A stretch of 64,000 nucleotides of DNA from contig NZ_CP044065.1 in assembly GCF_008693385.1 (NCBI RefSeq), forward strand, positions 1,674,001-1,738,000, in the 5' to 3' direction. The notes below the pieces were generated by a model, which did no database searches, was not told where the DNA came from, and worked only from the letters and a program-made list of their open reading frames with translations. Each line of letters begins with the position of its first letter. Positions within the stretch are counted from its first letter, which is position 1. A program made the translations under genes and the position numbers. Positions 1-12,178 of this stretch are shown here, piece after piece. The stretch is from Cupriavidus pauculus. GTDB lineage: Bacteria; Pseudomonadota; Gammaproteobacteria; Burkholderiales; Burkholderiaceae.

Positions 1-86
1 GCCCGGGTTGGTGAGATAATCTTACTTTGCGATTCGATTTCCGACGAGGTCTTTATGATCTTGTCGTCACATTTTCACAGCGCAGC

Positions 87-905
87 ATGAGCATCTACCT
101 GAATACGGCCGACGACGTCGCGCAAATGCGCGTGGCCTGCCGTCTGGCCTCCGAGGTTCTCGACTACATTACCCCGCACGTCAAGGCCGGCGTGACCACG
201 GGCGAACTCGATCGCCTGTGCCATGCCTATATGCGCGACGTGCAGGGCACGGTGCCGGCCCCGCTGAACTATGCGCCGCCGGGCTACCCGCCCTTCCCTG
301 GCGCCATCTGCACGTCCGTCAACGACGTGATCTGCCACGGCATTCCCGGTGACCGCGTGCTCAAGAACGGCGATGTCGTGAACCTCGACATCACCGTGAT
401 CACGAAAGAAGGCTATTACGGCGACACCAGCCGCATGTTCGTCGTCGGCGAGGGTTCCATCCTCGCCAAGCGCCTGGCGCAGGTGACCTACGAATGCATG
501 TGGAAAGGCATCCAGCAGGTGCGCAACGGCGCGCGCCTCGGCGATATCGGCCATGCCATCCAGACGCATGCGGAAGCGGCCGGCTACAGCGTGGTGCGCG
601 AGTATTGCGGCCACGGTATCGGGAAGAACTTCCACGAGGATCCGCAGATCCTCCATTACGGCCGTCCGGGCACCGGCGCCGAGATCAAGAGCGGCATGAT
701 CTTCACGGTGGAGCCGATGATCAACGCGGGCAAGCGCGACATCCGCACGATGCCCGACCACTGGACCGTCAAGACGCGCGACCGCAGCCTGTCCGCGCAA
801 TGGGAACATACCGTGCTGGTCACCGACACCGGCTACGAGGTGCTGACGTTATCGGCGGGGTCGCCGGTACCGCCTCCCTTTATTACCGAACCCGTCGCGG
901 CCTGA
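87..905 (+). CDS. map: Type I methionine aminopeptidase
   Basis: Removes the initiator methionine from nascent proteins in the cytosol. The 272-residue protein is the usual length for a bacterial type I enzyme. The five metal ligands of the pita-bread fold are visible: D101 and D113 (in NLDITV and GDTSR), H176 (GHGIG), E209 (FTVEPM) and E240 (QWEHT). H84 in ICHGIP matches the substrate-binding histidine. I start at the ATG at 87 (MSIYLN), because 20 extra residues from a TTG at 27 do not resemble the family; no strong Shine-Dalgarno is visible before it. glnD follows 28-76 bases downstream on the same strand, depending on its start. Identification is very secure; only the start is inferred. 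Confidence 0.96.
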   Translation: MSIYLNTADDVAQMRVACRLASEVLDYITPHVKAGVTTGELDRLCHAYMRDVQGTVPAPLNYAPPGYPPFPGAICTSVNDVICHGIPGDRVLKNGDVVNLDITVITKEGYYGDTSRMFVVGEGSILAKRLAQVTYECMWKGIQQVRNGARLGDIGHAIQTHAEAAGYSVVREYCGHGIGKNFHEDPQILHYGRPGTGAEIKSGMIFTVEPMINAGKRDIRTMPDHWTVKTRDRSLSAQWEHTVLVTDTGYEVLTLSAGSPVPPPFITEPVAA

Positions 906-981
906 GGCCGCAAACGATACCGGGGCGCCGACGATGGCGCCCTTTGTGCTTTCAGCCGTGAAGAATTCACTCGCCCACGCC

Positions 982-3555
982 ATGGACACCACGCCGGAAC
1001 TGCTGCTCTGCCAACGCGTCCGCGACAGGCTGCGTGCCGACAAGCAGGCGCTGTTCGCCGAATTCGATGCGAGCAACCAGGTGCATCCGCTCGTCACGAA
1101 GCTGCGCCGCGCCGTGGACGCCGCGCTGATCGAGGCGTGGACCGGACTCGGGCTGCCGCGCGATGCCGCGCTGGTGGCCGTCGGCGGCTACGGCCGCGGC
1201 GAACTGTTTCCGTACTCGGACGTGGACGTGCTGCTGCTGTTGCGCGGGGAGCCCGATGCGGACACGGCCTCGCGGCTCGAGCGGTTTATCGGCCTGTGCT
1301 GGGACCTCGGGCTCGAGATCGGGTCCTCGGTACGGACCGTGGACGACTGCATCCGCGAGTCGGCGGCCGATATCACGATCCGCACCTCGCTGCTCGAGGC
1401 GCGCCTGCTGACGGGCAGCCGCAAGCTGTTCGACGAACTGCGCGCGCGCTACGACGCGGACATGGATGCCGGCGACTTCTTCCAGGCCAAGCTGCTGGAA
1501 ATGCGCCAGCGCCATGCGAAGTACCAGGACACGCCCTACGCGCTCGAACCGAACTGCAAGGAAAGCCCGGGCGGCCTGCGCGACCTGCAGGTCATCCTCT
1601 GGATGACGCAGGCGGCCGGCCTCGGCGACAGCTGGAAACAGCTGTTCGAACGCGGACTGCTGACCGAGCGCGAAGCGCAGGAACTGACGCGTAACGAACG
1701 TCTGCTGCGCACGATCCGCGCGCGGCTCCATCTGCTGGCCGGGCGCCGGCAGGACGTGCTCGTGTTCGACCTGCAGACGGCGCTGGCCGAGGCCTTCGGC
1801 TATCGCCAGAACAACCACAAGCGCGCGAGCGAGCAGCTGATGCGCCGGTACTACTGGGCGGCCAAGGCGGTCACGCAGCTCAACAGCGTGCTGCTGCTCA
1901 ATATCGAGGCGATGCTGTTCCCGAGCGAGTCCAAGGTGACGCGCGTGCTGAACGATCGCTTCGTCGAGCGCCAGGGCATGCTCGAGATCACGAGCGACGA
2001 CCTCTACGAGCGCGAGCCGCACGCGATTCTCGAGACGTTCCTGCTGTACGAGCGCACGCCTGGCGTCAAGGGCCTGTCGCCGCGCACGCTGCGCGGGCTC
2101 TACAACGCGCGCACGGTGATGGACGCATGCTGGCGCAACGATCCCGAGAACCGCCGGCTGTTCCTGGCCATCATCCAGGAGCCGCACGGCATCACCCATG
2201 CATTGCGGCTGATGAACCAGACCAGCGTGCTGGGCCGGTACCTCATCAACTTCCGGCGCATCGTCGGCCAGATGCAGCACGACCTGTTCCACGTCTATAC
2301 CGTGGACCAGCACATCCTGATGGTGCTGCGGAACCTGCGGCGGTTCGCGATCGTCGAGCATACGCACGAGTTTCCGTTCTGCAGCCAGCTCATCGCGAGC
2401 TTTGACCGGCCGTGGGTGCTGTGGATCGCGGCGCTGTTCCACGATATCGCCAAGGGCCGCGGTGGCGACCACTCGAAGCTCGGCATCGTCGATGCGCGGC
2501 GCTTCTGCAAGCAGCATGGCATTTCGCGCGAGGACACCGATCTGATCGCGTGGCTCGTCGAGCATCACCTGACGATGAGCCATGTCGCGCAGAAGCAGGA
2601 CCTGACGGACCCCGAGGTCGTGCATGCATTTGCCAAGGTGGTGGGCAACGAGCGCTACCTCACCGCGTTGTATCTGCTGACCGTTGCCGATATTCGCGGG
2701 ACAAGTCCCAAGGTCTGGAATGCGTGGAAGGGCAAGCTGCTCGAGGACCTGTATCGCATTACATTGCGGGTGCTCGGTGGCGCGCAGCTCGACCCGCATT
2801 CGCTGTGGGCGCAGCGCCGTGACGAAACCATCGCGCAGCTTAGGCTCAAGGCATTCGACCCGGAGCTCGGCAAGCCGCTGTGGGACAAGCTCGACGTGTC
2901 GTTCTTCCTGCGGCACGATGCGCGCGACATTGCGTGGCTGACGCGCAATCTCTTCAACAAGGTGGACAGCGAGACGGCCGTGGTGAAGGCGCGCATCTCG
3001 CCCGCCGGCGAGGGGTTGCAGATTGCCGTGTACGTGAAGGATCAGCCCGATCTGTTCGCGCGCATTTGCGGATACTTCGAGCGCAAGGCGTTCTCCATTC
3101 AGGACGCGAAGATCCACACCACGCGGCATGGGTATGCGCTGGATACGTTCCAGGTGACCGATCCCGGGCTCGCGGGCGACTATCGCGACATTCTCGCGCT
3201 GGTCGAGCATGAACTGGCCGAGCGGCTGCGGCTGGAATGTCCGCTGCCGGAGCCGACGCAGGGACGGCTGTCGCGCCAGTCGCGCAGTTTTCCGATCAAG
3301 CCGCGCGTGGACCTGCGGGCCGACGAGCGCGGCCAGTACTACATTCTTTCGCTTTCCGCCAATGACCGTACGGGTCTGCTGTACTCGATCGCGCTGGTGC
3401 TGGCGCGGCATCGGGTTTCGGTGTTCTCGGCGCGGATCAATACGCTCGGCGAGCGTATCGAGGACGTGTTCCTCGTCGATGGCGGACGCCTGTCTTCGGA
3501 TAATCGATTACAGCTTCAGCTCGAGCAGGACCTGCTCGATGCGCTGGCGGTCTGA
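982..3555 (+). CDS. glnD: Bifunctional uridylyltransferase/uridylyl-removing enzyme GlnD
   Basis: Senses glutamine and adds or removes UMP on PII proteins, controlling glutamine synthetase and the nitrogen response. About 857 residues, normal for GlnD. Domain order is visible: an N-terminal nucleotidyltransferase with [15 protein letters not shown] (bases about 1183-1227), a central HD domain with [13 protein letters not shown] (about 2437-2475), and two C-terminal ACT domains (about 3000-3200 and 3330-3550), the second with [11 protein letters not shown]. An in-frame ATG at 934 would add 16 residues. I prefer 982 because family members begin close to TPELLLCQ, but 934 cannot be excluded. It follows map and precedes a pseudouridine synthase on the same strand. 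Confidence 0.95.
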   Translation: MDTTPELLLCQRVRDRLRADKQALFAEFDASNQVHPLVTKLRRAVDAALIEAWTGLGLPRDAALVAVGGYGRGELFPYSDVDVLLLLRGEPDADTASRLERFIGLCWDLGLEIGSSVRTVDDCIRESAADITIRTSLLEARLLTGSRKLFDELRARYDADMDAGDFFQAKLLEMRQRHAKYQDTPYALEPNCKESPGGLRDLQVILWMTQAAGLGDSWKQLFERGLLTEREAQELTRNERLLRTIRARLHLLAGRRQDVLVFDLQTALAEAFGYRQNNHKRASEQLMRRYYWAAKAVTQLNSVLLLNIEAMLFPSESKVTRVLNDRFVERQGMLEITSDDLYEREPHAILETFLLYERTPGVKGLSPRTLRGLYNARTVMDACWRNDPENRRLFLAIIQEPHGITHALRLMNQTSVLGRYLINFRRIVGQMQHDLFHVYTVDQHILMVLRNLRRFAIVEHTHEFPFCSQLIASFDRPWVLWIAALFHDIAKGRGGDHSKLGIVDARRFCKQHGISREDTDLIAWLVEHHLTMSHVAQKQDLTDPEVVHAFAKVVGNERYLTALYLLTVADIRGTSPKVWNAWKGKLLEDLYRITLRVLGGAQLDPHSLWAQRRDETIAQLRLKAFDPELGKPLWDKLDVSFFLRHDARDIAWLTRNLFNKVDSETAVVKARISPAGEGLQIAVYVKDQPDLFARICGYFERKAFSIQDAKIHTTRHGYALDTFQVTDPGLAGDYRDILALVEHELAERLRLECPLPEPTQGRLSRQSRSFPIKPRVDLRADERGQYYILSLSANDRTGLLYSIALVLARHRVSVFSARINTLGERIEDVFLVDGGRLSSDNRLQLQLEQDLLDALAV

Positions 3556-3582
3556 ACGGCCGCCGCATTCGTACCCTACAAG

Positions 3583-5529
3583 ATGACCGATAGCAAAACG
3601 CCCGGGCGCAAGACGCTGGGCATCAAGACCCCCTCCTCCTCCGACGCCGCGCCTGCCAAGAAGACGGGGGCGACGCGCCCCGTGCGCGTGTCGGACCTGA
3701 ATCGCAAGCGGGTGCAGGCGGTGCAGGAGGGGATCCGGCAGGCGAAGGAACGGGCGGGGAAGCGGAAACCGCAGGGGGGGGAGAGTGGCGAGCGTGCGGC
3801 GTCGCCGGCGCGCAATGCCGGGGGTGGGTATGGCGACCGCCCGCCGCGACGGGAAGGCGACGCCCGGCCGCCGCGACGCTTTGACGGCGACTCGCGTCCG
3901 CCGCGACGCTTTGAAGGCGACTCGCGCCCGCCCCGTCGTGACGACGATGCCCGTCCGCCGCGCCGTTATGGCGACGACGAGGGCCGTCCGCCGCGACGCT
4001 TTGACAACGACTCGCGTCCGCCGCGACGGTTCGACAACGACTCGCGTCCGCCGCGCCGTGAGGGCGATGCCCGTCCGCCCCGGCCGTATGGCAACGACGA
4101 GGGCCGGCCGCCGCGACGGTTTGACGGCGACTCGCGCCCGCCGCGACGGTTCGACAACGACTCGCGCCCGCCGCGACGTGACGGCGATGCCCGTCCGCCC
4201 CGGCCGTATGGCAACGACGAGGGCCGGCCGCCGCGACGGTTCGACAACGACTCGCGTCCGCCGCGCCGTGAGGGCGATGCCCGTCCGCCGCGGCCCTATG
4301 GCAACGACGAGGGCCGTCCGCCGCGACGCTTTGACGGCGACTCGCGCCCGCCGCGACGGTTCGACAACGACTCGCGTCCGCCGCGCCGTGAGGGCGATGC
4401 CCGTCCGCCGCGGCCGTATGGCAACGACGAGGGCCGGCCGCCGCGACGGTTCGACAACGACTCGCGTCCGCCGCGACGTGACGGCGATGCGCGTCCGCCG
4501 CGGCCCTATGGCAACGACGAGGGCCGTCCTCCGCGGCGCTTTGACGGCGACGATCGGCCGCCGCGACGATTTGACAACGACTCGCGTCCGCCGCGCCGCG
4601 AGGGCGATGCACGTCCGCCGCGCCGTGACAGTGGCGACCGCCCCGCCCCGACCCGCGAACGTCGGTTCAGCGACAACGCCGACCGCGCCCGTCCGGCCCC
4701 GCGCCCCCCGGCCGCCGCGCCGCGCGGCGAGGATCATGCCTCCGCCCGCGCCGAGGACGACGGTCTCGTTCGGCTCTCGAAGCGCATGTCCGAACTCGGC
4801 CTGTGCTCGCGCCGCGAGGCCGATGAATGGATTCCGCGCGGCTGGGTGCTCGTCGACGGCAAACCCATCACCGAACTCGGCACGCGCATCCGCCCCGACG
4901 CCGAGATCGAGATCCTGCAGGCCGCCCGCTCCGAGCAGGGCGAACGCGTCACGGTGCTGCTCAACAAGCCCATCGGCTACGTGTCGGGCCAGGCCGAAGA
5001 CGGCTACGAGCCCGCAGCCGTGCTGTTCGCCCCCGAGAACCAGTGGGAGAACGATCCCACCCGCAAGCGCTTCGCCCCCTGGCAACGCAAGAACCTCGCC
5101 CCCGCCGGCCGCCTGGACATCGACTCCACGGGCCTGCTCGTCCTGACACAGGACGGCCGCGTCGCCCGCGCGCTGATCGGCGACGACTCGACGGTCGAGA
5201 AGGAATACCTCGTGCGCGTGGTATGGCAATCCCCGCAGGGCGATGTCGAGCACAAGGTGAGCGAGGTCTTCCCGCCCGAGCAGCTCGACCTGCTGCGCCA
5301 TGGGTTATCGCTCGACGGCGTGGTGCTCAAGCCCGCCAAGGTGAGCTGGCAGAACGAAGAGCAATTGCGCTTCGTGCTGCGCGAAGGCCGCAAGCGTCAG
5401 ATCCGTCGGATGTGCGAACAGGTCGGACTCAAGGTGGTGGGGCTCAAGCGCGTGCGCATGGGGCGTATCGTGCTGGGCGACCTGCCCGTCGGCCAGTGGC
5501 GATTCCTCGGACCGTTCGAGAAGTTCTGA
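3583..5529 (+). CDS. RsuA/RluF-family rRNA pseudouridine synthase with long repeat arm
   Basis: Isomerises uridine to pseudouridine in rRNA. The catalytic half is canonical: an S4 RNA-binding domain from about residue 393 ([19 protein letters not shown]), the [11 protein letters not shown] motif holding the catalytic Asp near residue 512, and [13 protein letters not shown] near the C-terminus, which looks closer to RluF than RluB. An insertion of roughly 30 residues lies just before GRLD. The unusual part is residues 86-348: about 27 copies of RPPR with acidic spacers, giving a charged, probably disordered arm. Total length is 648 residues, against roughly 250-330 for typical family members. 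The target uridine cannot be read from sequence, so no symbol is given. It lies 27 bases after glnD. Confidence 0.9.
   Translation: MTDSKTPGRKTLGIKTPSSSDAAPAKKTGATRPVRVSDLNRKRVQAVQEGIRQAKERAGKRKPQGGESGERAASPARNAGGGYGDRPPRREGDARPPRRFDGDSRPPRRFEGDSRPPRRDDDARPPRRYGDDEGRPPRRFDNDSRPPRRFDNDSRPPRREGDARPPRPYGNDEGRPPRRFDGDSRPPRRFDNDSRPPRRDGDARPPRPYGNDEGRPPRRFDNDSRPPRREGDARPPRPYGNDEGRPPRRFDGDSRPPRRFDNDSRPPRREGDARPPRPYGNDEGRPPRRFDNDSRPPRRDGDARPPRPYGNDEGRPPRRFDGDDRPPRRFDNDSRPPRREGDARPPRRDSGDRPAPTRERRFSDNADRARPAPRPPAAAPRGEDHASARAEDDGLVRLSKRMSELGLCSRREADEWIPRGWVLVDGKPITELGTRIRPDAEIEILQAARSEQGERVTVLLNKPIGYVSGQAEDGYEPAAVLFAPENQWENDPTRKRFAPWQRKNLAPAGRLDIDSTGLLVLTQDGRVARALIGDDSTVEKEYLVRVVWQSPQGDVEHKVSEVFPPEQLDLLRHGLSLDGVVLKPAKVSWQNEEQLRFVLREGRKRQIRRMCEQVGLKVVGLKRVRMGRIVLGDLPVGQWRFLGPFEKF
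3838..4626 (+). repeat. In-frame RPPR-type tandem repeat array
   Basis: A nested coding repeat of roughly 30-base modules. Each encodes RPPRR followed by FDNDS, FDGDS, EGDA, DGDA or YGNDEG. From about the fifth module the modules group into higher-order units of 40, 40, 30, 40, 30 and 40 residues (120 or 90 bases), each opening with the YGxDEG module. Every unit is a multiple of three, so gain or loss would keep the frame. Copies are nearly identical at the DNA level, which suggests recent expansion or homogenisation. Confidence 0.95.
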
Positions 5530-5536
5530 GGTCCCG

Positions 5537-5561
5537 GCCCTCTCCCCCGCAGGGAGAGGGC
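5537..5561. repeat. Intergenic hairpin between convergent genes
   Basis: A perfect 10-base inverted repeat (GCCCTCTCCC and its complement) with a 5-base loop CCGCA fills most of the 42-base gap between the pseudouridine synthase and the XRE regulator, which converge. There is no T-tract on either side, so it is not a classical intrinsic terminator. It resembles the CCCTC-rich hairpin at 41637-41659, suggesting a dispersed intergenic element. Confidence 0.65.
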
Positions 5562-5571
5562 AACCAGCCGT

Positions 5572-6468
5572 CTACGATGCCAGCGGCGGCAGCCGCGACA
5601 AGGCCGCTTCGCTGGACTCGTCCACCGGCACATACACGAGCATCCGTACCCCATGCCGCGGCGACGACCACCAGTTGTTGCTATGCAGGGTCAACACGCC
5701 CGTGTCGGGGTGAAAAAAGCGCTTGGTCTGGTTCTCGAACCCGCGCACCTGATACCGCGGCCACAATGCCCGGAACGTCTCCGACACCGCCATATACCGC
5801 TGCAGCGCCGCCTGCCACACGGGGTCGTGCGTATGCTCCGCCATCTGCGCGCGGAACAGGGCGACCATCGCGGTCACCATGCCCTCCCAGTCCACGACGA
5901 TCGATTTCCAGCTCGGTTGCGACAGCGCCAGGTAAAGGCAGTTGCGATCCTCGCGTGGCACCCGGGACAGGTCCATCCCCACCAGCCGGCAATAGGCATC
6001 GTTGAACCCGAGGATATCGAACCGCGTGTTCTCCACGATCGCCGGCAACGGGCTCAGCTGGTCGAGAATCCGCTGCGTCGCCGGCGGCACCGCCTCGCAC
6101 GGCGCCTGGATCGCGGGCGGACGCGGCATGCCGGCCAGCACGAACAGATGCTCGGTCTCGGACTCGCTGCATTGCAGAGCCGACGCCACGGCGCCGAGCA
6201 CCTTGTGGGAGACGCGAATCGGACGCCCCTGCTCGAGCTTCGTGTACCACGTGATGCCGATATCGGCGAGCGCCGCGACTTCCTCGCGCCGCAGCCCCGG
6301 CGTTCGCCGCCGCCCCATGCGCCCGAGACCCATGGCCGCGGGATCGAGACTTTCGCGGCGGGCGCGCAGAAAGGCGCCCAGCTCCAGCGAGCGGCTGTCC
6401 GAGACCCCGTCATCGGTCACATCGTCATCGAGCGACACCACATCGAGCCTACCCGGACGTGCAGTCAT
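5572..6468 (-). CDS. XRE-family regulator with MmyB-like ligand domain
   Basis: Predicted transcription regulator of about 298 residues. The N-terminus has a helix-turn-helix with the hallmark RRTPGLRREEVAALADIGITWYTKLEQG, and the C-terminal half matches the MmyB-like PAS-related domain (NTRFDILGFNDAYCRLVG and a late Trp-rich NNWWSSP). Such proteins often sit beside the dehydrogenase or transporter they control. Start chosen at 6468 because AGGAG lies 7 bases upstream; an upstream in-frame start at 6501 would run into the operator-like palindrome. It diverges from an MFS exporter. Ligand unknown. Confidence 0.88.
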   Translation of the reverse strand: MTARPGRLDVVSLDDDVTDDGVSDSRSLELGAFLRARRESLDPAAMGLGRMGRRRTPGLRREEVAALADIGITWYTKLEQGRPIRVSHKVLGAVASALQCSESETEHLFVLAGMPRPPAIQAPCEAVPPATQRILDQLSPLPAIVENTRFDILGFNDAYCRLVGMDLSRVPREDRNCLYLALSQPSWKSIVVDWEGMVTAMVALFRAQMAEHTHDPVWQAALQRYMAVSETFRALWPRYQVRGFENQTKRFFHPDTGVLTLHSNNWWSSPRHGVRMLVYVPVDESSEAALSRLPPLAS

Positions 6469-6505
6469 GCAAGAACTCCTCGGAAACCTAAGCTGACACA
6501 ATTTA

Positions 6506-6539
6506 TACCAGTCTAGACTGGGCTCTTGTACCAGTCTAG
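6506..6539. promoter_or_regulatory. Operator-like palindrome plus direct repeat
   Basis: The perfect 14-base palindrome CCAGTCTAGACTGG lies at 6508-6521. The 11-base word TACCAGTCTAG begins at 6506 and occurs again at 6529-6539, 23 bases (about two helical turns) later. The pair lies between the divergent regulator and exporter starts, so it could be a two-site operator controlling both promoters. Binding by the adjacent XRE protein is inferred from position only. Confidence 0.6.
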
Positions 6540-6589
6540 GCGACCTCCGATACTACCGCACATCGCATCGCGTCTGCAGGTAAACCCCA

Positions 6590-8050
6590 ATGAGTACGAC
6601 ACCCTCCCCTTCGCTGGCCAAGTCCGGCCTCTATGTGCTGCTGGCCGGCCAGTTATTGCCGCAAATCGACTTCTCGATCGTCAACGTGGCCCTCAACGCC
6701 ATCGAGCAGTCGCTGCACGCGACCGCCACCGAACTCGAACTGATGGTCGCCGTCTACGGCGTGGCCTTTGCCGTCTGCCTCGCCATGGGCGGGCGCCTCG
6801 GCGACAACTTCGGCCGCCGCCGCGTGTTCAATATGGGCGTGCTGCTGTTCGGCATCGCCTCGCTGCTGTGCGGCATCGCCGATTCGATGCTGATGCTGCT
6901 GGCCGCGCGCGTGCTGCAGGGCGCCGCGGCCGCGCTGCTGGTGCCGCAGATCCTCGCCACGATCCACGTGGGCCTGCGCGGCCACGCGCATTCGCGCGCG
7001 ATCGCGCTGTTCGGTTCCGTCAGCGGCATCGCGTTCATCATCGGGCAGGTGCTCGGCGGCGTGCTCGTCTCCGCCGATATCGCCGGACTCGGGTGGCGCA
7101 GTGCGTTCCTGATCAACCTGCCGGTCTGCGCGGCCATCCTCGTGCTGTCGCCACGACTCATTCCCGAGACGCGCCGCGAGAATGCGTTCGGCATCGACGT
7201 GCCGGGCACCGCGATCCTCGCGGTCGTGATCATCGCGATCCTCGTGCCGCTCGCCATGGGTCCGACCATGCACTGGTCCTGGCCATTGCTGGCCACGATG
7301 GCCGCCGCGGTTCCGCTGATCGCGCTGCTCTGGCGTGTGGAACTGAATCAGGAACGCCGGGGCCTGCATCCGCTGCTGCCGCCCTCGCTGATGCGCCTGC
7401 CGAGCGTGCGCTTCGGCCTCGCGATCGCCATCCTGCTGTTCACGAGCTGGAGCGGCATGATGTTCGTGCTGGCACTCGCGCTGCAATCGGGCGCGCATCT
7501 GTCGCCGACCCAGTGCGGCAATGCGTTCATCGCGCTCGGTACCGCGTACTTCATCTGCGCCGTGCTCAGCGCGCGCATCGTCGCGGCCATCGGCCGCACA
7601 CGCACGCTGATCGCCGGCTGCGCGATCCATATCGTCGGCATGCTCGCGCTGTGCTACACGCTGCATCACGTGTGGCCGCATCCGACGTGGCTGGACCTTG
7701 CCCCGCCGACCGTGGTGATCGGCTTCGGCAATGCGCTGATGGTGGGTTGTTTCTATCGCATCGGGCTGGCCGATATTCCGGCCGACCACGCGGGCGCGGG
7801 AAGCGCGATGCTGGCGACGATGCAGCAGGCCGCGTTCGGCCTGGGCTCGGCATTGCTGGGGACGGTGTTCGCGCAGGTGCTGCACCACCATGCGGGTGCC
7901 GCGATCCCGCCGGGCGCCTACCTCGATGCCACACAGGCGGGACTGGGCGCGGAACTGCTGCTGATTGTGCTGTTGCTGGCGGGCGCGCTGCGCTACCACG
8001 CGCGGCATGGGCAGCCGGTCGTGCCGGCCGCCGCCTGCCCGTCACGGTAA
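6590..8050 (+). CDS. MFS multidrug exporter, DHA2-like
   Basis: Predicted inner-membrane drug/proton antiporter of 486 residues with about 14 hydrophobic segments, the size and layout of the EmrB/QacA (DHA2) group. The first segment holds DFSIVNVALNAIE, typical of this group (motif D1), followed by GGRLGDNFGRRRVF (motif A) in the loop between helices 2 and 3. It diverges from the MmyB-like regulator and shares the operator-like region with it, so induction by an exported compound is plausible. Substrate unknown. The Shine-Dalgarno is weak. Confidence 0.88.
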   Translation: MSTTPSPSLAKSGLYVLLAGQLLPQIDFSIVNVALNAIEQSLHATATELELMVAVYGVAFAVCLAMGGRLGDNFGRRRVFNMGVLLFGIASLLCGIADSMLMLLAARVLQGAAAALLVPQILATIHVGLRGHAHSRAIALFGSVSGIAFIIGQVLGGVLVSADIAGLGWRSAFLINLPVCAAILVLSPRLIPETRRENAFGIDVPGTAILAVVIIAILVPLAMGPTMHWSWPLLATMAAAVPLIALLWRVELNQERRGLHPLLPPSLMRLPSVRFGLAIAILLFTSWSGMMFVLALALQSGAHLSPTQCGNAFIALGTAYFICAVLSARIVAAIGRTRTLIAGCAIHIVGMLALCYTLHHVWPHPTWLDLAPPTVVIGFGNALMVGCFYRIGLADIPADHAGAGSAMLATMQQAAFGLGSALLGTVFAQVLHHHAGAAIPPGAYLDATQAGLGAELLLIVLLLAGALRYHARHGQPVVPAAACPSR

Positions 8051-8053
8051 ACC

Positions 8054-8086
8054 GTCGTCGCGATCAGTCGTCGCGATCAGTCGTCA
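8054..8086. repeat. 13-base tandem duplication over the def stop codon
   Basis: GTCGTCGCGATCA occurs at 8054-8066 and 8067-8079, followed by a partial third copy. The second copy supplies the def stop codon and its last Asp codons on the minus strand. It is a small local duplication at the 3' ends of two convergent genes. Confidence 0.7.
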
Positions 8087-8610
8087 TAATCCGCGGGGAG
8101 CTCGGGAAAGAGGACTTCGGTAAAGCCGAAGCGCGAGAAGTCCTCGATCCGCATCGGGTACAGCACGCCGAGCAGGTGGTCGCATTCGTGCTGCACCACG
8201 CGCGCATGGAACCCGTCCGCGACGCGCTCGATGCGGTGCCCTTCGATGTCGTAGCCCGAGTACCGCAGATGCGTGTAGCGCGGTACCACGCCGCGCATGC
8301 CGGGCACCGACAGGCAACCTTCCCAACCCTCTTCGCGCTCTTCCGACAGCGGTTCGATGACGGGGTTGATCAGCACCGTCTTCGGCACCATCGGCCGGTC
8401 GGGCTGATTGGGCATGCGATCGAACCCGAAGATCACGACCTGCAGGTCCACGCCGATCTGCGGCGCCGCCAGGCCCGCGCCGTTCGCATGGGCCATCGTG
8501 TCGAACATGTCCTCGACCAGCGCCCGCAGTTCGGGCGTGTTGAACCGCGTCACGGGTTGCGCGATCCGCAGCAGTCGCGAATCGCCCATCTTCAGGATGT
8601 CTCGAATCAT
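8077..8610 (-). CDS. def: Peptide deformylase
   Basis: Removes the formyl group from the N-terminal methionine of new proteins, acting before methionine aminopeptidase. The 177-residue protein has all three signature motifs: [10 protein letters not shown] (44-53), EGCLSVP (97-103, with the metal-binding Cys) and HECDH (141-145, two metal-binding His and the catalytic Glu). It lies 15 bases after ligA on the same strand and may be the last gene of the smc-zipA-ligA unit. In many other bacteria def is paired with fmt, which is not here. Confidence 0.95.
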   Translation of the reverse strand: MIRDILKMGDSRLLRIAQPVTRFNTPELRALVEDMFDTMAHANGAGLAAPQIGVDLQVVIFGFDRMPNQPDRPMVPKTVLINPVIEPLSEEREEGWEGCLSVPGMRGVVPRYTHLRYSGYDIEGHRIERVADGFHARVVQHECDHLLGVLYPMRIEDFSRFGFTEVLFPELPADYDD

Positions 8611-8625
8611 CGTGTTCCCTCCGGT

Positions 8626-12177
<3,552 letters not shown>

Positions 12178-12178
<1 letters not shown>

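Noticed and set aside
1..86. Possible promoter upstream of map (TTGCGA and TATGAT)
   Set aside because: The spacing between the hexamers (21 bases) is too long, and the region is cut at the window start.
967..3411. Long minus-strand open frame opposite glnD
   Set aside because: Arg/Gln/Leu-rich translation without domains; glnD has clear nucleotidyltransferase, HD and ACT motifs.
3838..4626. Repeat array considered as a CRISPR array
   Set aside because: Repeats are in frame, code for RPPR motifs, have no unique spacers of constant length, and no cas gene is nearby.
3508..5301. Long open frame on the minus strand across the repeat region
   Set aside because: It is the complement of the GC-rich repeats, with repetitive Arg/Ala/Val translation and no recognisable domain. 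The plus-strand frame has a conserved catalytic domain.
5537..5561. Hairpin considered as an intrinsic terminator
   Set aside because: No T-run on either strand after the stem, so listed as a repeat instead.
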